From NCBI GenBank assembly GCA_002483265.1, contig DLHO01000003.1, forward strand, positions 1-56,033: a stretch of 56,033 nt of DNA, in the 5' to 3' direction. Of this stretch, positions 35,214-43,764 are shown piece by piece (the first letter of the stretch is position 1; each line of letters starts with the position of its first letter). This stretch comes from Flavobacteriales bacterium UBA7666. GTDB lineage: Bacteria > Bacteroidota > Bacteroidia > Flavobacteriales_D > Crocinitomicaceae. The notes beneath the pieces are model-generated. The model searched no databases. It was not told where the DNA came from and worked only from the letters and a program-made list of their open reading frames with translations. A program made the translations under genes and the position numbers.

Positions 35214-36896
35214 ATGTCTGACGATAAGAAAATCATATTTTCCATGGTTGGAGTTTCCAAAGTGACTCCTCAAGGAAAACAAATCATTAAAAATATTTAC
35301 CTCTCATTTTTCTACGGTGCGAAAATTGGAATCATCGGTTTGAATGGTTCCGGAAAATCTACCGTAATGAAGATTATTGCTGGTCTGGATAAATCGTTTC
35401 AGGGTGATGTGGTATTTTCTCCGGGTTATACTGTGGGTTATTTGCCTCAGGAACCGGAATTGGATTTGAAAAAGACCGTGAAGGAAATTGTGATGGAAGG
35501 TGTTCAGGATGTCGTAGATATCTTAAAAGAATACGAAGAGATCAATGCCGCTTTCATGGACGAAGAAGTCTTGAATGATCCGGATAAAATGGATAAGTTG
35601 ATTGCACGCCAGGGAGTGGTGCAAGATAAAATTGACGCTGTTGATGCGTGGGAATTGGATAATAAATTAGATCGTGCAATGGATGCTTTACGCTGTCCGC
35701 CGGATGATCAGTTGATTGGAACGCTTTCCGGAGGTGAGAAACGCCGGGTTGCTTTGTGTCGTTTATTATTACAGAATCCGGATATTCTATTATTGGATGA
35801 GCCTACCAATCACTTGGATGCAGAATCGATTGATTGGTTAGAGCAGCATTTGCAACAATACAAAGGAACTGTTATTGCAGTAACCCACGACCGTTATTTC
35901 TTGGATAATGTTGCTGGTTGGATTCTGGAATTGGATCGCGGAGAAGGAATTCCTTGGAAAGGAAATTACTCTTCCTGGTTGGAACAAAAAGGAGAACGCC
36001 TGAAAGGAGAAGAGAAAACAGAGTCAAAACGTCAGAAAATGCTTGCCCGTGAGCTCGAGTGGGTGCGAATGAATCCGAAAGGACGTCATGCGAAGAATAA
36101 AGCACGTATTCAGAATTACGATAAGATGATGTCGGAAGAAATGAAGGACAAAGAAGTGAAATTGGAAATTCCGATTCCGAATGGTCCTCGTTTAGGAAAT
36201 AACGTCATCGATGCAGAACATGTCATGAAAGCATTTGGAGACAAATTGTTGTATGATGATTTGAATTTCAAACTGCCTCCTGCAGGAATTGTTGGGATTA
36301 TCGGGCCGAATGGTGCGGGTAAAACAACCATTTTCAAAATGATCATGAATGAATTAAATCCGGATAAAGGAACGTTTGCAATTGGTGAAACTGTGAAAAT
36401 CGGTTATGTGGATCAAACGCATAAAGACATTTCTCCGGAAAAAACTGTTTTTGAGGTAATTGGAGGAGGAAATGAGTTTATTGAAATTGGAAATCAAAAA
36501 TTCAATGCAAGAGCTTACTTGTCGAAATTCAATTTTGCAGGTTCCGATCAAAGTAAAAAAGTAGGAGTGCTTTCCGGTGGTGAACGAAACCGTTTGCATC
36601 TGGCAATGACTTTGATGACAGAAGCGAATGTATTGTTACTGGATGAGCCTACGAATGATATCGACATCAATACCTTGCGTGCTTTAGAGGAAGGAATTGA
36701 AAGCTTTGCAGGTTGTGCGGTAGTCATTTCCCACGACCGTTGGTTCTTAGATCGTATTTGCACGCATATTTTAGCTTTTGAGGGAGATTCTCAGGTTGTT
36801 TGGTTTGAAGGATCTTATTCGGAATACGAAGAGAACAAACGCAAGCGTTTAGGAGATGCTGCGCCTAAGAGAATTAAATATAGAAAGCTGGTTTAA
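35214..36896 (+). CDS. ettA: energy-dependent translational throttle protein EttA (ABC-F)
   Basis: 561 residues from ATG 35214. A soluble ABC-F protein that binds the ribosomal E site and senses the ATP/ADP ratio. Two ATPase cassettes: Walker A GLNGSGKST (about 42-50) and GPNGAGKT in the second; signatures LSGGEKRR and LSGGERNR; Walker B LLLDEPTNHLD and LLLDEPTNDID. Between the first Walker A and the first signature is the arm sequence (about 100-160, ending in VDAWELDNKLDRAMDALRCP). The basic linker VRMNPKGRHAKNKARI is characteristic of EttA. The TTG six bases upstream is ignored. Confidence 0.96.
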   Translation: MSDDKKIIFSMVGVSKVTPQGKQIIKNIYLSFFYGAKIGIIGLNGSGKSTVMKIIAGLDKSFQGDVVFSPGYTVGYLPQEPELDLKKTVKEIVMEGVQDVVDILKEYEEINAAFMDEEVLNDPDKMDKLIARQGVVQDKIDAVDAWELDNKLDRAMDALRCPPDDQLIGTLSGGEKRRVALCRLLLQNPDILLLDEPTNHLDAESIDWLEQHLQQYKGTVIAVTHDRYFLDNVAGWILELDRGEGIPWKGNYSSWLEQKGERLKGEEKTESKRQKMLARELEWVRMNPKGRHAKNKARIQNYDKMMSEEMKDKEVKLEIPIPNGPRLGNNVIDAEHVMKAFGDKLLYDDLNFKLPPAGIVGIIGPNGAGKTTIFKMIMNELNPDKGTFAIGETVKIGYVDQTHKDISPEKTVFEVIGGGNEFIEIGNQKFNARAYLSKFNFAGSDQSKKVGVLSGGERNRLHLAMTLMTEANVLLLDEPTNDIDINTLRALEEGIESFAGCAVVISHDRWFLDRICTHILAFEGDSQVVWFEGSYSEYEENKRKRLGDAAPKRIKYRKLV

Positions 36897-36902
36897 GGGA
36901 AT

Positions 36903-36976
36903 AATTATCAATTATAAATGGAGTAATTATCAAGATGAAAAACTTTCAAAACCTTGATAATTCATAATTGATAATT
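36903..36976. repeat. nested AT-rich inverted repeat, copy 2
   Basis: Outer arms AATTATCAATTAT (36903-36915) and ATAATTGATAATT (36964-36976). Inner arms AATTATCAAG (36925-36934) and CTTGATAATT (36953-36962). Immediately after the ettA stop. Confidence 0.8.
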
Positions 36977-37000
36977 TTTTCAAATTTTAATTTGAAAAAA

Positions 37001-37216
37001 ATGGATCCTCTTCACGGAATAAAATTAGAAACAATAGTAACTGAACTGGAGGCTGAGTTTGGTTTTGAACGTTTGGGAAAATTAATCCCGATCAATTGTT
37101 TCATCAATGAACCAAGTGTAAAGTCCAGTCTGAAATTTTTGCGTAAAACCCCGTGGGCTAGAGCAAAAGTGGAAGAATTATATATTAATCGAATTGTAAA
37201 TATTCGTAATAGTTGA
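37001..37216 (+). CDS. VF530-family (DUF2132) putative DNA-binding protein
   Basis: 71 residues from ATG 37001. DPLHGIKLETIVTELEAEFG, then NCFINEPSVKSSLKFLRKTPWARAKVEELY is the full VF530/DUF2132 signature. A structure of this family from Vibrio fischeri suggested DNA binding, but the role is not established. The 36897-37000 gap holds the nested repeat and an A-rich leader. The 101-nt gap downstream is again AT-rich with ATTCCGAAT/ATTCGTAAT words in both orientations. Confidence 0.92.
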   Translation: MDPLHGIKLETIVTELEAEFGFERLGKLIPINCFINEPSVKSSLKFLRKTPWARAKVEELYINRIVNIRNS

Positions 37217-37317
37217 ATAATTCCGAATTCCTAATTCCGAATGAGGGATTTGGTATTCGAAGTAAAATTTGAAGTGCTTAATTCGTAATTAGGCATTCGT
37301 AATTCGTAATTAGAAAT

Positions 37318-38772
37318 ATGGAAGTAAGAGATTTAGAACCGAAAGCATTGTGGAATCACTTTGCTGATTTAAATGCAGTACCACGTCCTTCAAAGAAAGA
37401 AGAGCGTGTGATTGCATTCATGATGAATTTTGGAAAATCACTTGGTTTTGAAACAATTCAGGACCATATTGGGAATGTAATCATTAAGAAGCCCGCAACT
37501 TCCGGAATGGAAGGGAGACAAACCATTGTCATGCAATCGCATTTAGACATGGTTCATCAGAAAAATTCGGATACCATTTTTGATTTCGATCTACAAGGAA
37601 TCGAAATGTTGGTAGATGGTGACTGGGTAAAAGCAAACGGAACCACTCTTGGTGCTGATAACGGAATTGGTGTTGCGGCAATTATGGCCGTTTTGAAATC
37701 CACCGATATTGCTCATCCTGCAATTGAAGCCCTTTTTACAATTGATGAAGAAACGGGAATGACCGGAGCTTTACAGGTAGATGCTTCTAATATTTCAGGA
37801 ACAATTTTACTGAATCTGGATACCGAAGACGATGATGAATTGTCTATTGGATGTGCCGGTGGAATTGATACCAATACAAAAACTGCAATAACATACGAAG
37901 ATCTTCCAAGCAATTATATCTGCTTTGAGATCAAACTGCGCGGATTGCTTGGTGGGCATTCGGGAATGGATATTCATTTGGGAAGAGGAAATGCGAACAA
38001 ATGGATGAATCGCCTGTTCAAACACGTAAAATCTACAGTAGATTTAAAGTTGTGTAGTTTGGATGGTGGAAGTTTAAGAAATGCTATTCCGCGTGAAAGC
38101 ACTGCTGTGGTAGCTATTTCTGAAGATGAGAAAACCAAATTCCATGAAGCGGTTGATCAGATCATTGCTCAGATAGAAGCAGAATACCATACCATAGAGA
38201 AAGATGCGAACTGGACGGTTTTTGAAAGTGGAGATTTAAATCGAATAGTGAAAGATTCTGATTTTGAACGAATTATCAATTCAGTTTATTCTGTTCATAA
38301 TGGAGTTTACAGAATGAGTCCTGCTATTGCTAGTTTGGTTGAAGCTTCATCGAGCTTAGCGAAAGTAACTGTTGGAGATGATCAATTCACAACCCAATCT
38401 TTGCAGCGTAGTTCCGTTGAATCATCCAAAACGGATGTTGCGAATATGATCCGTGCGGCATTTGAAAGCGTGGGCATAGAAGTTGTTCAGGGAGGTGAAT
38501 ATCCTGGCTGGGAACCTAATGCAGATTCTGCAATTTTAAAAGTAATGGCAGATTTGTATCGACAAAAATTCAATGCAGAACCCAATATCAAAGCATGTCA
38601 TGCAGGTTTGGAATGTGGGATCTTAGGAAAACATTTTCCAGGAATGGATATGATTTCTTTCGGTCCAAATATTCGTGGAGCACACTCTCCGGACGAATGT
38701 GTTCAGATTTCTTCCGTACAGAAATTTTGGGATTATTTGTTGGAAGTATTGAAGGGAATTCCAGTGAAATAA
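37318..38772 (+). CDS. pepD: cytosolic beta-Ala-His/Xaa-His dipeptidase (M20C)
   Basis: 484 residues of the PepD (aminoacyl-histidine dipeptidase) family, which hydrolyses dipeptides, typically Xaa-His. Metal ligands and catalytic residues are visible: His75 in QSHLDMVH, Asp114 in GADNGIG, Glu144/Glu145 in DEETGMTG, Asp168 in NLDTED, and a late His in RGAHSPDE. The inserted dimerisation region lies at about 205-395. No signal peptide, so cytoplasmic. A terminator follows directly. Confidence 0.94.
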   Translation: MEVRDLEPKALWNHFADLNAVPRPSKKEERVIAFMMNFGKSLGFETIQDHIGNVIIKKPATSGMEGRQTIVMQSHLDMVHQKNSDTIFDFDLQGIEMLVDGDWVKANGTTLGADNGIGVAAIMAVLKSTDIAHPAIEALFTIDEETGMTGALQVDASNISGTILLNLDTEDDDELSIGCAGGIDTNTKTAITYEDLPSNYICFEIKLRGLLGGHSGMDIHLGRGNANKWMNRLFKHVKSTVDLKLCSLDGGSLRNAIPRESTAVVAISEDEKTKFHEAVDQIIAQIEAEYHTIEKDANWTVFESGDLNRIVKDSDFERIINSVYSVHNGVYRMSPAIASLVEASSSLAKVTVGDDQFTTQSLQRSSVESSKTDVANMIRAAFESVGIEVVQGGEYPGWEPNADSAILKVMADLYRQKFNAEPNIKACHAGLECGILGKHFPGMDMISFGPNIRGAHSPDECVQISSVQKFWDYLLEVLKGIPVK

Positions 38773-38774
38773 TT

Positions 38775-38806
38775 AAAGTGGTACCGAAAAGGTGCCATTT
38801 TTTTTT
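38775..38806 (+). terminator. pepD terminator
   Basis: AGTGGTACC pairs with GGTGCCATT (two G-U pairs) around a GAAAA loop, followed by a run of nine T. Confidence 0.82.
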
Positions 38807-38880
38807 GACCTATTCTTTTGAATTCAAAGATTTTCCGAAAAAAAGATGCTTTATTTGTTGTTGAAATCCAAATCTAAATA

Positions 38881-40089
38881 ATGGACAAGCTGAACACAAA
38901 CTGGTTGGAGTTTCATGAAAAAATGAAATTCCGTCTTGTATTGCATTTACTGTACTTTTTTGCGGTCTTGATGTCCATTGTGACGGTTGTAAACCTTTCC
39001 AACGAGCATTTTAGTGCTACGCCTAATTTCTTTGCCGTTGGAATGTGTGTTTTGGGGTTGGTGGTAATTTACATCACGAAAAATTACCGATTGGTTGGCG
39101 CTATTTGTTCTATTTTGACTTTCGGTATTGTTTCAGGTGCATTTTTGTTTTTAAAGGCAACACATTATCTCACTCCCATGTGGATGATTGTCAATATTAT
39201 GTTTACTTTCTTTGTTTTGGGTAAGAAGTGGGGGATTCCCATTCTGATTGCCCATTTTTTAGTGTTGTTCTATTATTTGAGTTACCTGCATGAAGAGAAT
39301 ATTGTTTCAGTGAAATCATTTTCAGGAAACGATGTGACGACATTTATTTTAGAGTATTCCATTGTGGGCTTTGCAATTGCTTATATTTTGAATCTCTATG
39401 TATTGACAACAAATTACTCTCGGATTGAACTAATAGAGAATAATCAGAAGCTTTCTAATCAGAATAAGTTGATTTCAAAGCAAAATTCAGAAATGGAAGT
39501 CATGCTCCGTGAAATTCATCATCGGGTGAAAAACAATCTTCAAATCATTACCAGTTTGCTTCGCCTGCAGGCAAATAATATGAGTGAAGAGCATGGGGGT
39601 TCTTATCAGGAAGCGATTGATCGGGTTACGGCAATGGCAATTATTCATGAGAAAATGTACCAATCCGGGTCTTTGTCTAAGTTTGATTTGGAAAAATACC
39701 TGAAATCATTGGTAAACAGCTTGTTGTTGAATTATTCCATCTCCAAAAAACCGGAATTGATTATTGATGTAGCGGTGGAAGATATGAAATCGAAAAGCAT
39801 TGTTCCGCTAGCACTTCTGATTAATGAATTATTGTTGAATTCTTTGAAGCATGCCTTTCCGGATCAGGAGAATCCAACTATTTCCATTAGTCTCAGTGAA
39901 AATGAAGAGCACAGATCAAATCGTTTTGTACTGATATACAGTGATAATGGCTCCTGGGTGGAAGATTCAATAGCTTCATTTGGAACAGAGATTATTCAAG
40001 CCATGTCAGAGCAATTGGAAGGTACCTTTACACTTGAGACAAGTCCATTAGGAACAAAGTATGTGTTTGATTTGGCGAATTTGAGTTAA
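38881..40089 (+). CDS. membrane-bound sensor histidine kinase (HisKA_2 type)
   Basis: 402 residues. Six membrane helices (about 17-175) are followed by a coiled linker (181-205) and the phosphoacceptor helix LREIHHRVKNNLQIITSLLRLQ, with His213 or His214 the phosphorylated residue. The ATPase domain has the N-box LINELLLNSLKHAF and a YSDNGSW G1-like box. The glycine-rich second box is weak (SFGTEII), as usual in this subfamily. No response regulator is adjacent, so its partner must be elsewhere. The last codons lie within a 35-bp element that is also the promoter-like sequence for the next gene. Confidence 0.9.
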   Translation: MDKLNTNWLEFHEKMKFRLVLHLLYFFAVLMSIVTVVNLSNEHFSATPNFFAVGMCVLGLVVIYITKNYRLVGAICSILTFGIVSGAFLFLKATHYLTPMWMIVNIMFTFFVLGKKWGIPILIAHFLVLFYYLSYLHEENIVSVKSFSGNDVTTFILEYSIVGFAIAYILNLYVLTTNYSRIELIENNQKLSNQNKLISKQNSEMEVMLREIHHRVKNNLQIITSLLRLQANNMSEEHGGSYQEAIDRVTAMAIIHEKMYQSGSLSKFDLEKYLKSLVNSLLLNYSISKKPELIIDVAVEDMKSKSIVPLALLINELLLNSLKHAFPDQENPTISISLSENEEHRSNRFVLIYSDNGSWVEDSIASFGTEIIQAMSEQLEGTFTLETSPLGTKYVFDLANLS

Positions 40090-40100
40090 ATTCGCCGAAT
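40066..40100 (+). promoter_or_regulatory. 35-bp promoter-like element, copy 1
   Basis: TTTG (40066-40069), a 17-nt spacer and TAAATTCG (40087-40094). It is repeated with three mismatches at 41021-41055. Copy 1 also forms a GGCGAATTT/AAATTCGCC hairpin. It straddles the histidine-kinase stop and precedes the first J-domain gene by 25 nt. Confidence 0.55.
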
Positions 40101-40125
40101 TATTCTGAACCCCTGAGTTACCCCA

Positions 40126-40989
40126 ATGTTTAAAATAAACAACATAAATTGGTCCTTGCTGCTGGATATTCCAGCAAATCATATGCCTACTGGAGATGAA
40201 ATTGCGCGTGAAGCGGAAAGGCAAAGAGTTATTGAGGCCATTACCGGTTTGTCGATTACTGCGCTAATTATGGCAATACCCATTTATCTTTTTATTCGAT
40301 ATGCTTATTTTAAGCTGAAAAAGGAGTTTCGTTTCAAAACAAAATTCAATCAGTATAATCATATTGATGCATTGGTGCTGTTGAGTATGAATGTACTGCG
40401 AACCAATCCGGAATGTTTTCAGGAAAAGTGTATTTATTTGAAAGAATATATTGTTTACTTGTATCCCGAAAGTAATTCCTTTCACGAATCGTTGAAAATG
40501 GCCTACAATGATATTTATCGCTCAGAGTCTATTGTGAAATGGTTAGGTCGGTTTCATTCAGAAGATGAGCGAAGAGATGTAGTGCGTTTTTTGATTCATA
40601 TGGCTGCACAGGATGGCATCGTCGCTCCTCGTGAAAAAACTGAACTTTTCCGAATCATAGATACTTTTGGTTTTGAGCGTAAGGAATGGGTGGAATTGAT
40701 TGATGGGATCAATGAGGAGTTTGCAGAGAGGCAGAATCGTTGGCGCAAAACGCACAGTACTTCTTTAGGTGAAAATTACCGCGATAGTTTGATTGTCAAA
40801 GCTTTGGATTATTTCGGGTTAAAGCGTGATGCCCTGAATGAAGAATTATTAAGGGATAAATACCGTAGTTTGGTAAAAAAATATCATCCCGATCGTCATC
40901 CGGATGCAACTGCGGATCAACGCAACGAATTGGAGGTTCAATTTCAGGAGCTTCAATTGTATTATGAGGAATTGCTTAAATTGTTGTAA
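40126..40989 (+). CDS. DjlA-like membrane J-domain protein 1
   Basis: 287 residues. One membrane helix (about 38-60), a cytoplasmic linker with two cysteines, a TerB-like helical region (about 135-200; DVVRFLIHMAAQDGIVAPREKTELFRIID) and a C-terminal J domain (about 224-287) with the HPD motif at 254-256 (KKYHPDRHPD). This is the layout of E. coli DjlA (membrane anchor, TerB, J), which recruits DnaK to the membrane. DnaK is not in the window. Two further proteins of the same plan follow. Confidence 0.85.
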   Translation: MFKINNINWSLLLDIPANHMPTGDEIAREAERQRVIEAITGLSITALIMAIPIYLFIRYAYFKLKKEFRFKTKFNQYNHIDALVLLSMNVLRTNPECFQEKCIYLKEYIVYLYPESNSFHESLKMAYNDIYRSESIVKWLGRFHSEDERRDVVRFLIHMAAQDGIVAPREKTELFRIIDTFGFERKEWVELIDGINEEFAERQNRWRKTHSTSLGENYRDSLIVKALDYFGLKRDALNEELLRDKYRSLVKKYHPDRHPDATADQRNELEVQFQELQLYYEELLKLL

Positions 40990-41020
40990 AAATTCAACTG
41001 GTTTAGGGTTAAAATATCTT

Positions 41021-41055
41021 TTTGATTTGGCGAATTTGCGCTAAATTCACCGAAT
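41021..41055 (+). promoter_or_regulatory. 35-bp promoter-like element, copy 2
   Basis: TTTG (41021-41024), a 17-nt spacer and TAAATTCA (41042-41049), with the ATG of the next gene 4 nt later. Near-identical to 40066-40100, which suggests that both transcripts are under the same control. Confidence 0.55.
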
Positions 41056-41275
41056 GGATGAACATCAATTAGTATCATTGGCTAAAGCCAAAATGCCTTT
41101 TGGTAAGTACAAAGACCGGTATTTAATCCATTTACCGGAAAATTACCTCGTTTGGTTCAAGCAAAATGGTTTTCCTGCGGGGAAATTGGGTCAGCAATTG
41201 GAATTGACCTATGAAATCAAACTAAATGGCCTGGAACACTTGATCTATCCATTAATGCCTAAATCAAATTACTGA
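41054..41275 (+). CDS. DUF3820 family protein
   Basis: 73 residues. The sequence MPFGKYKDRYLIHLPENYLVWFKQNGFPAGKLGQQL followed by YEIKLNGLEHLI is the whole DUF3820 signature. Some relatives in Proteobacteria carry the name putative quorum-sensing-regulated virulence factor, without a settled mechanism. It starts right behind promoter copy 2, and the second J-domain gene begins 2 nt after its stop, so these are one operon. Confidence 0.92.
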   Translation: MDEHQLVSLAKAKMPFGKYKDRYLIHLPENYLVWFKQNGFPAGKLGQQLELTYEIKLNGLEHLIYPLMPKSNY

Positions 41276-41277
41276 AA

Positions 41278-42105
41278 ATGTTGGAGTTGAATTCGGTTCT
41301 TTTTTACATTGGCTATAGATCTACCGGGAATGTACAGATGTCGGATCAAGAGCGCTTTTGGGCAGCGATAATGGTTGCGGCCATATTTATTGGTGCGTTC
41401 GGGTATGTGATTTATAAGAACCTGACGAATAAAGGAAAGGAAGAGGATGTGGGAACCGAATGGGATAGAGGGATTATTCCTTTGAATTTCCTTCCTACCA
41501 CTGAGAATATTTATGAGATTTTCATTGCGTCTGCATGCGCTATCGTGATAAGAGATCTGGATAATTACTACATGAAGTTTCCTTACATTGATAAATATCT
41601 CAAGAATAATTTTGAGCATAATTACTACTATGCAGAAGAATCATATGCTTATTCTATGAGGCATGTAGTGAAAATCAATTCTCTTGCTGATTGGTCAAAC
41701 AGGAATTTGAAAAAAGGTTGGAAAGTGAAATTGATCAACTTTCTTGCGGGGATTGCTTTGTATGATGGGGGGATCAATGAGGAAGAGCAGCGTTACTTAT
41801 TGGCCTTAATGGCTAAATTGAATTTAGAGATAACTGATTTTGAAACGGTTTACCAGGAAAAATTAACTCAAAAGAACGAGAGAAAATACCGTGCTGAGGC
41901 AAGTTTTTCAAGAAAAGATTCCTTTTACGCTATTTTAGGTTTAGATAAAACTGCTTCAGTAGAAGAGGTGAAGGCAACCTACCGAAGATTAGTTAAGTTA
42001 ACTCATCCTGATCGCTTTATGAATGAATCTCCTGAGGTTCAGAAGGAAATGAGTGAAAAATTCCGTGAAATTCAAACGGCCTACGAATCCATTGTAAATC
42101 CATGA
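41278..42105 (+). CDS. DjlA-like membrane J-domain protein 2
   Basis: 275 residues. Membrane helix at about 27-47, a middle region with WKVKLINFLAGIALYDGGINEEEQRYLLALMAK (TerB-like) and a J domain at about 214-275 (DSFYAILGLDKTASVEEVKATYRRLVKLTHPDRF; HPD 243-245). The first 20 residues could be trimmed if translation starts at ATG 41338 (MSDQERFW). The ATG at 41278 is favoured by its 2-nt distance from the preceding stop. The J domain is closer to canonical DnaJ than that of copy 1. Confidence 0.85.
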   Translation: MLELNSVLFYIGYRSTGNVQMSDQERFWAAIMVAAIFIGAFGYVIYKNLTNKGKEEDVGTEWDRGIIPLNFLPTTENIYEIFIASACAIVIRDLDNYYMKFPYIDKYLKNNFEHNYYYAEESYAYSMRHVVKINSLADWSNRNLKKGWKVKLINFLAGIALYDGGINEEEQRYLLALMAKLNLEITDFETVYQEKLTQKNERKYRAEASFSRKDSFYAILGLDKTASVEEVKATYRRLVKLTHPDRFMNESPEVQKEMSEKFREIQTAYESIVNP

Positions 42106-42106
42106 T

Positions 42107-42883
42107 ATGCTTATAATTGGAATTTTGTTTGCATTTATTGTTGTTCTGTTGATCATTATTTTGACCAAGAGACAAGTGCAGGATTCCAAAGAACGAAAAG
42201 TGAGTTCAGAACTAGTTTTGAAGCAGAGTTTTCAGCCTCCGGCAGGAAAGAAAACCGAGAAAATGATCTTTCAGATTTACATTCTTCTTGCAGCTTGGAT
42301 GATGCGAAAGAATGCGATTAAATCCTTTGAAAAACAATCGTTTATAGTTGTTTATATAAATGAAAAATTTAACATAGATTCCTTGGTAATTGCGAATGAA
42401 TTGGAATTAGTTAGTGAGACATCTATTCATGTTCGCAGTGTTGCTAACTGGGTTGTTCAAAAGATGCATGGATCTCAGGAGCGGGCAGATTTAATTGATT
42501 TTTTGATTGATTTAGTATTTGTGGATGAAGAGTTAATTGATCGCGAATTCACGGCTTTAGTTCGTTTGGGCGAGTTGATAGGTGTTCAGTCCATTTACAT
42601 TGAGAAAAAAGTGATTGAGAGCCGCAAGCGTATTTTTGGCTCCGCTGCTGGTAATGAACGATTGCAAGGCATTGCGAATACGGGTACTCGAAGAAGTGTG
42701 GCTTTGGCAATTTTGGATTTAGGACCATCTGCAACCGAAGAAGAGATTAAAAAGAGTTATCGTAGGCTGGTGAAAGAATATCATCCGGATCGAAATTTAG
42801 AGCTAAGTGAAGAGATGAAAGTGGAGTATGGGCAGCGATTTCTGGAGATTCAGGATGCTTATGAGGAGTTGATTTCAAGTTAA
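42107..42883 (+). CDS. DjlA-like membrane J-domain protein 3
   Basis: 258 residues. The membrane helix is at the very N-terminus (about 2-20), with a basic stretch after it. The TerB-like part is around 120-175 (ADLIDFLIDLVFVDEELIDREFTALVRLGELIG). The J domain is at about 197-258 (ALAILDLGPSATEEEIKKSYRRLVKEYHPDRN; HPD 226-228). It starts one base after the stop of copy 2. All three copies keep the HPD motif needed to stimulate DnaK. The 42884-43070 gap contains only AT-rich sequence and a single ACAAATGT word. Confidence 0.85.
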   Translation: MLIIGILFAFIVVLLIIILTKRQVQDSKERKVSSELVLKQSFQPPAGKKTEKMIFQIYILLAAWMMRKNAIKSFEKQSFIVVYINEKFNIDSLVIANELELVSETSIHVRSVANWVVQKMHGSQERADLIDFLIDLVFVDEELIDREFTALVRLGELIGVQSIYIEKKVIESRKRIFGSAAGNERLQGIANTGTRRSVALAILDLGPSATEEEIKKSYRRLVKEYHPDRNLELSEEMKVEYGQRFLEIQDAYEELISS

Positions 42884-43070
42884 CCATCAGAATTGTCACA
42901 AATGTGTTTTGAGATTAAATGATTGATTTACATTGCTTTAATCTGCTTCTTTCAAATCCTTTGTTAAATTAATTTCAAGTTTTTTTCATTTTTTTTGATT
43001 GGATATGTAACCTAATGTAGAACTGTGGCGTAAATGGGTCAAAACAGAATCCTATTTAAGTTTTATATAT

Positions 43071-43259
43071 ATGGAAAGCACGATGATTAATAACGCAGTA
43101 AGCTTGGCAAAAACAAAATTAGAGCGCCACAAAGCAATGGGTAGAAATAGCAACTTGAGTATTGTGGAAGTTGCTCGATTGATGGATTTGGTTACATTTG
43201 GACCAAATATGCCGCAGGTGACAAACAGCATGCTTTTCTTTGGATATAGTTCGAATTAA
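43071..43259 (+). CDS. small hypothetical protein
   Basis: 62 residues, hydrophilic and helical, rich in Asn and Met (MESTMINNAVSLAKTKLERHKAMGRNSNL, then VEVARLMDLVTFGPNMPQVTNSMLFFGYSSN). No family recognised, no signal peptide. A good terminator 25 nt behind its stop supports it as a separate gene. Confidence 0.55.
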   Translation: MESTMINNAVSLAKTKLERHKAMGRNSNLSIVEVARLMDLVTFGPNMPQVTNSMLFFGYSSN

Positions 43260-43283
43260 ACTAGTTAAAACAATAGATTTATA

Positions 43284-43317
43284 AGTCTTTTCCGTTGTAA
43301 CGGGAAAGGCTTTTTTG
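43284..43317 (+). terminator. terminator after the small ORF
   Basis: AGTCTTTTCCG pairs with CGGGAAAGGCT (two G-U pairs) around TTGTAA, followed by TTTTTT. Confidence 0.78.
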
Positions 43318-43332
43318 TTGCTTACAATTGTT

Positions 43333-43389
43333 ACAAATGTGAATTATTGAAAATGTAGAAATATAAATATAATGCGTTACATTTGTATC
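43333..43389 (+). promoter_or_regulatory. XRE gene promoter with inverted ACAAATGT sites
   Basis: The -7 element TACATTTG (43378-43385) ends 4 nt before the ATG. ACAAATGT (43333-43340) and its complement ACATTTGT (43379-43386) flank 38 nt. The second half-site overlaps the -7 element, which would suit autorepression by the encoded regulator (inference). Confidence 0.5.
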
Positions 43390-43764
43390 ATGGAGGTAAA
43401 GGATCGTTTACGGATGATTATGGATTCGCATAAATTAAATGCAGGATCATTTGCGGATAGGATAGGTGTGCAAAGATCCAATGTGAGTCATGTGTTGAGT
43501 GGGCGAAACAAGCCGAGTTTTGACTTTGTAGAGAAGTTGTTGCTTGCTTTTCCCCGGGTTTCTGCAGAGTGGCTCTTTACCGGAAAGCAAGGGAAGAAGG
43601 AGGTTGATGATCTTGAGTTTAAGGCTGGGCCGGTTATAGTTTCTACTGAAGGTGATGTTCCTTCAAAAGAAAATAAAACTTCTGTATCTGAGAAGAAAAT
43701 CGTTAAAACAATCGTGTTCTACGAAGATTTCACTTTTGATGTGTTTCTTCCTAATGAGAAATGA
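43390..43764 (+). CDS. XRE-family helix-turn-helix regulator
   Basis: 124 residues from ATG 43390. The DNA-binding domain is at the N-terminus (about 5-58; AGSFADRIGVQRSNVSHVLSGRNKPSFDFVEKLL). A charged linker and a conserved C-terminal strand (KTIVFYEDFTFDVFLP) follow. This plan is common among Bacteroidota XRE proteins whose targets are unknown. The start is chosen because the -7 element ends just before this ATG. Its 3' end overlaps the 3' end of mnmA by 14 bp. Confidence 0.88.
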   Translation: MEVKDRLRMIMDSHKLNAGSFADRIGVQRSNVSHVLSGRNKPSFDFVEKLLLAFPRVSAEWLFTGKQGKKEVDDLEFKAGPVIVSTEGDVPSKENKTSVSEKKIVKTIVFYEDFTFDVFLPNEK

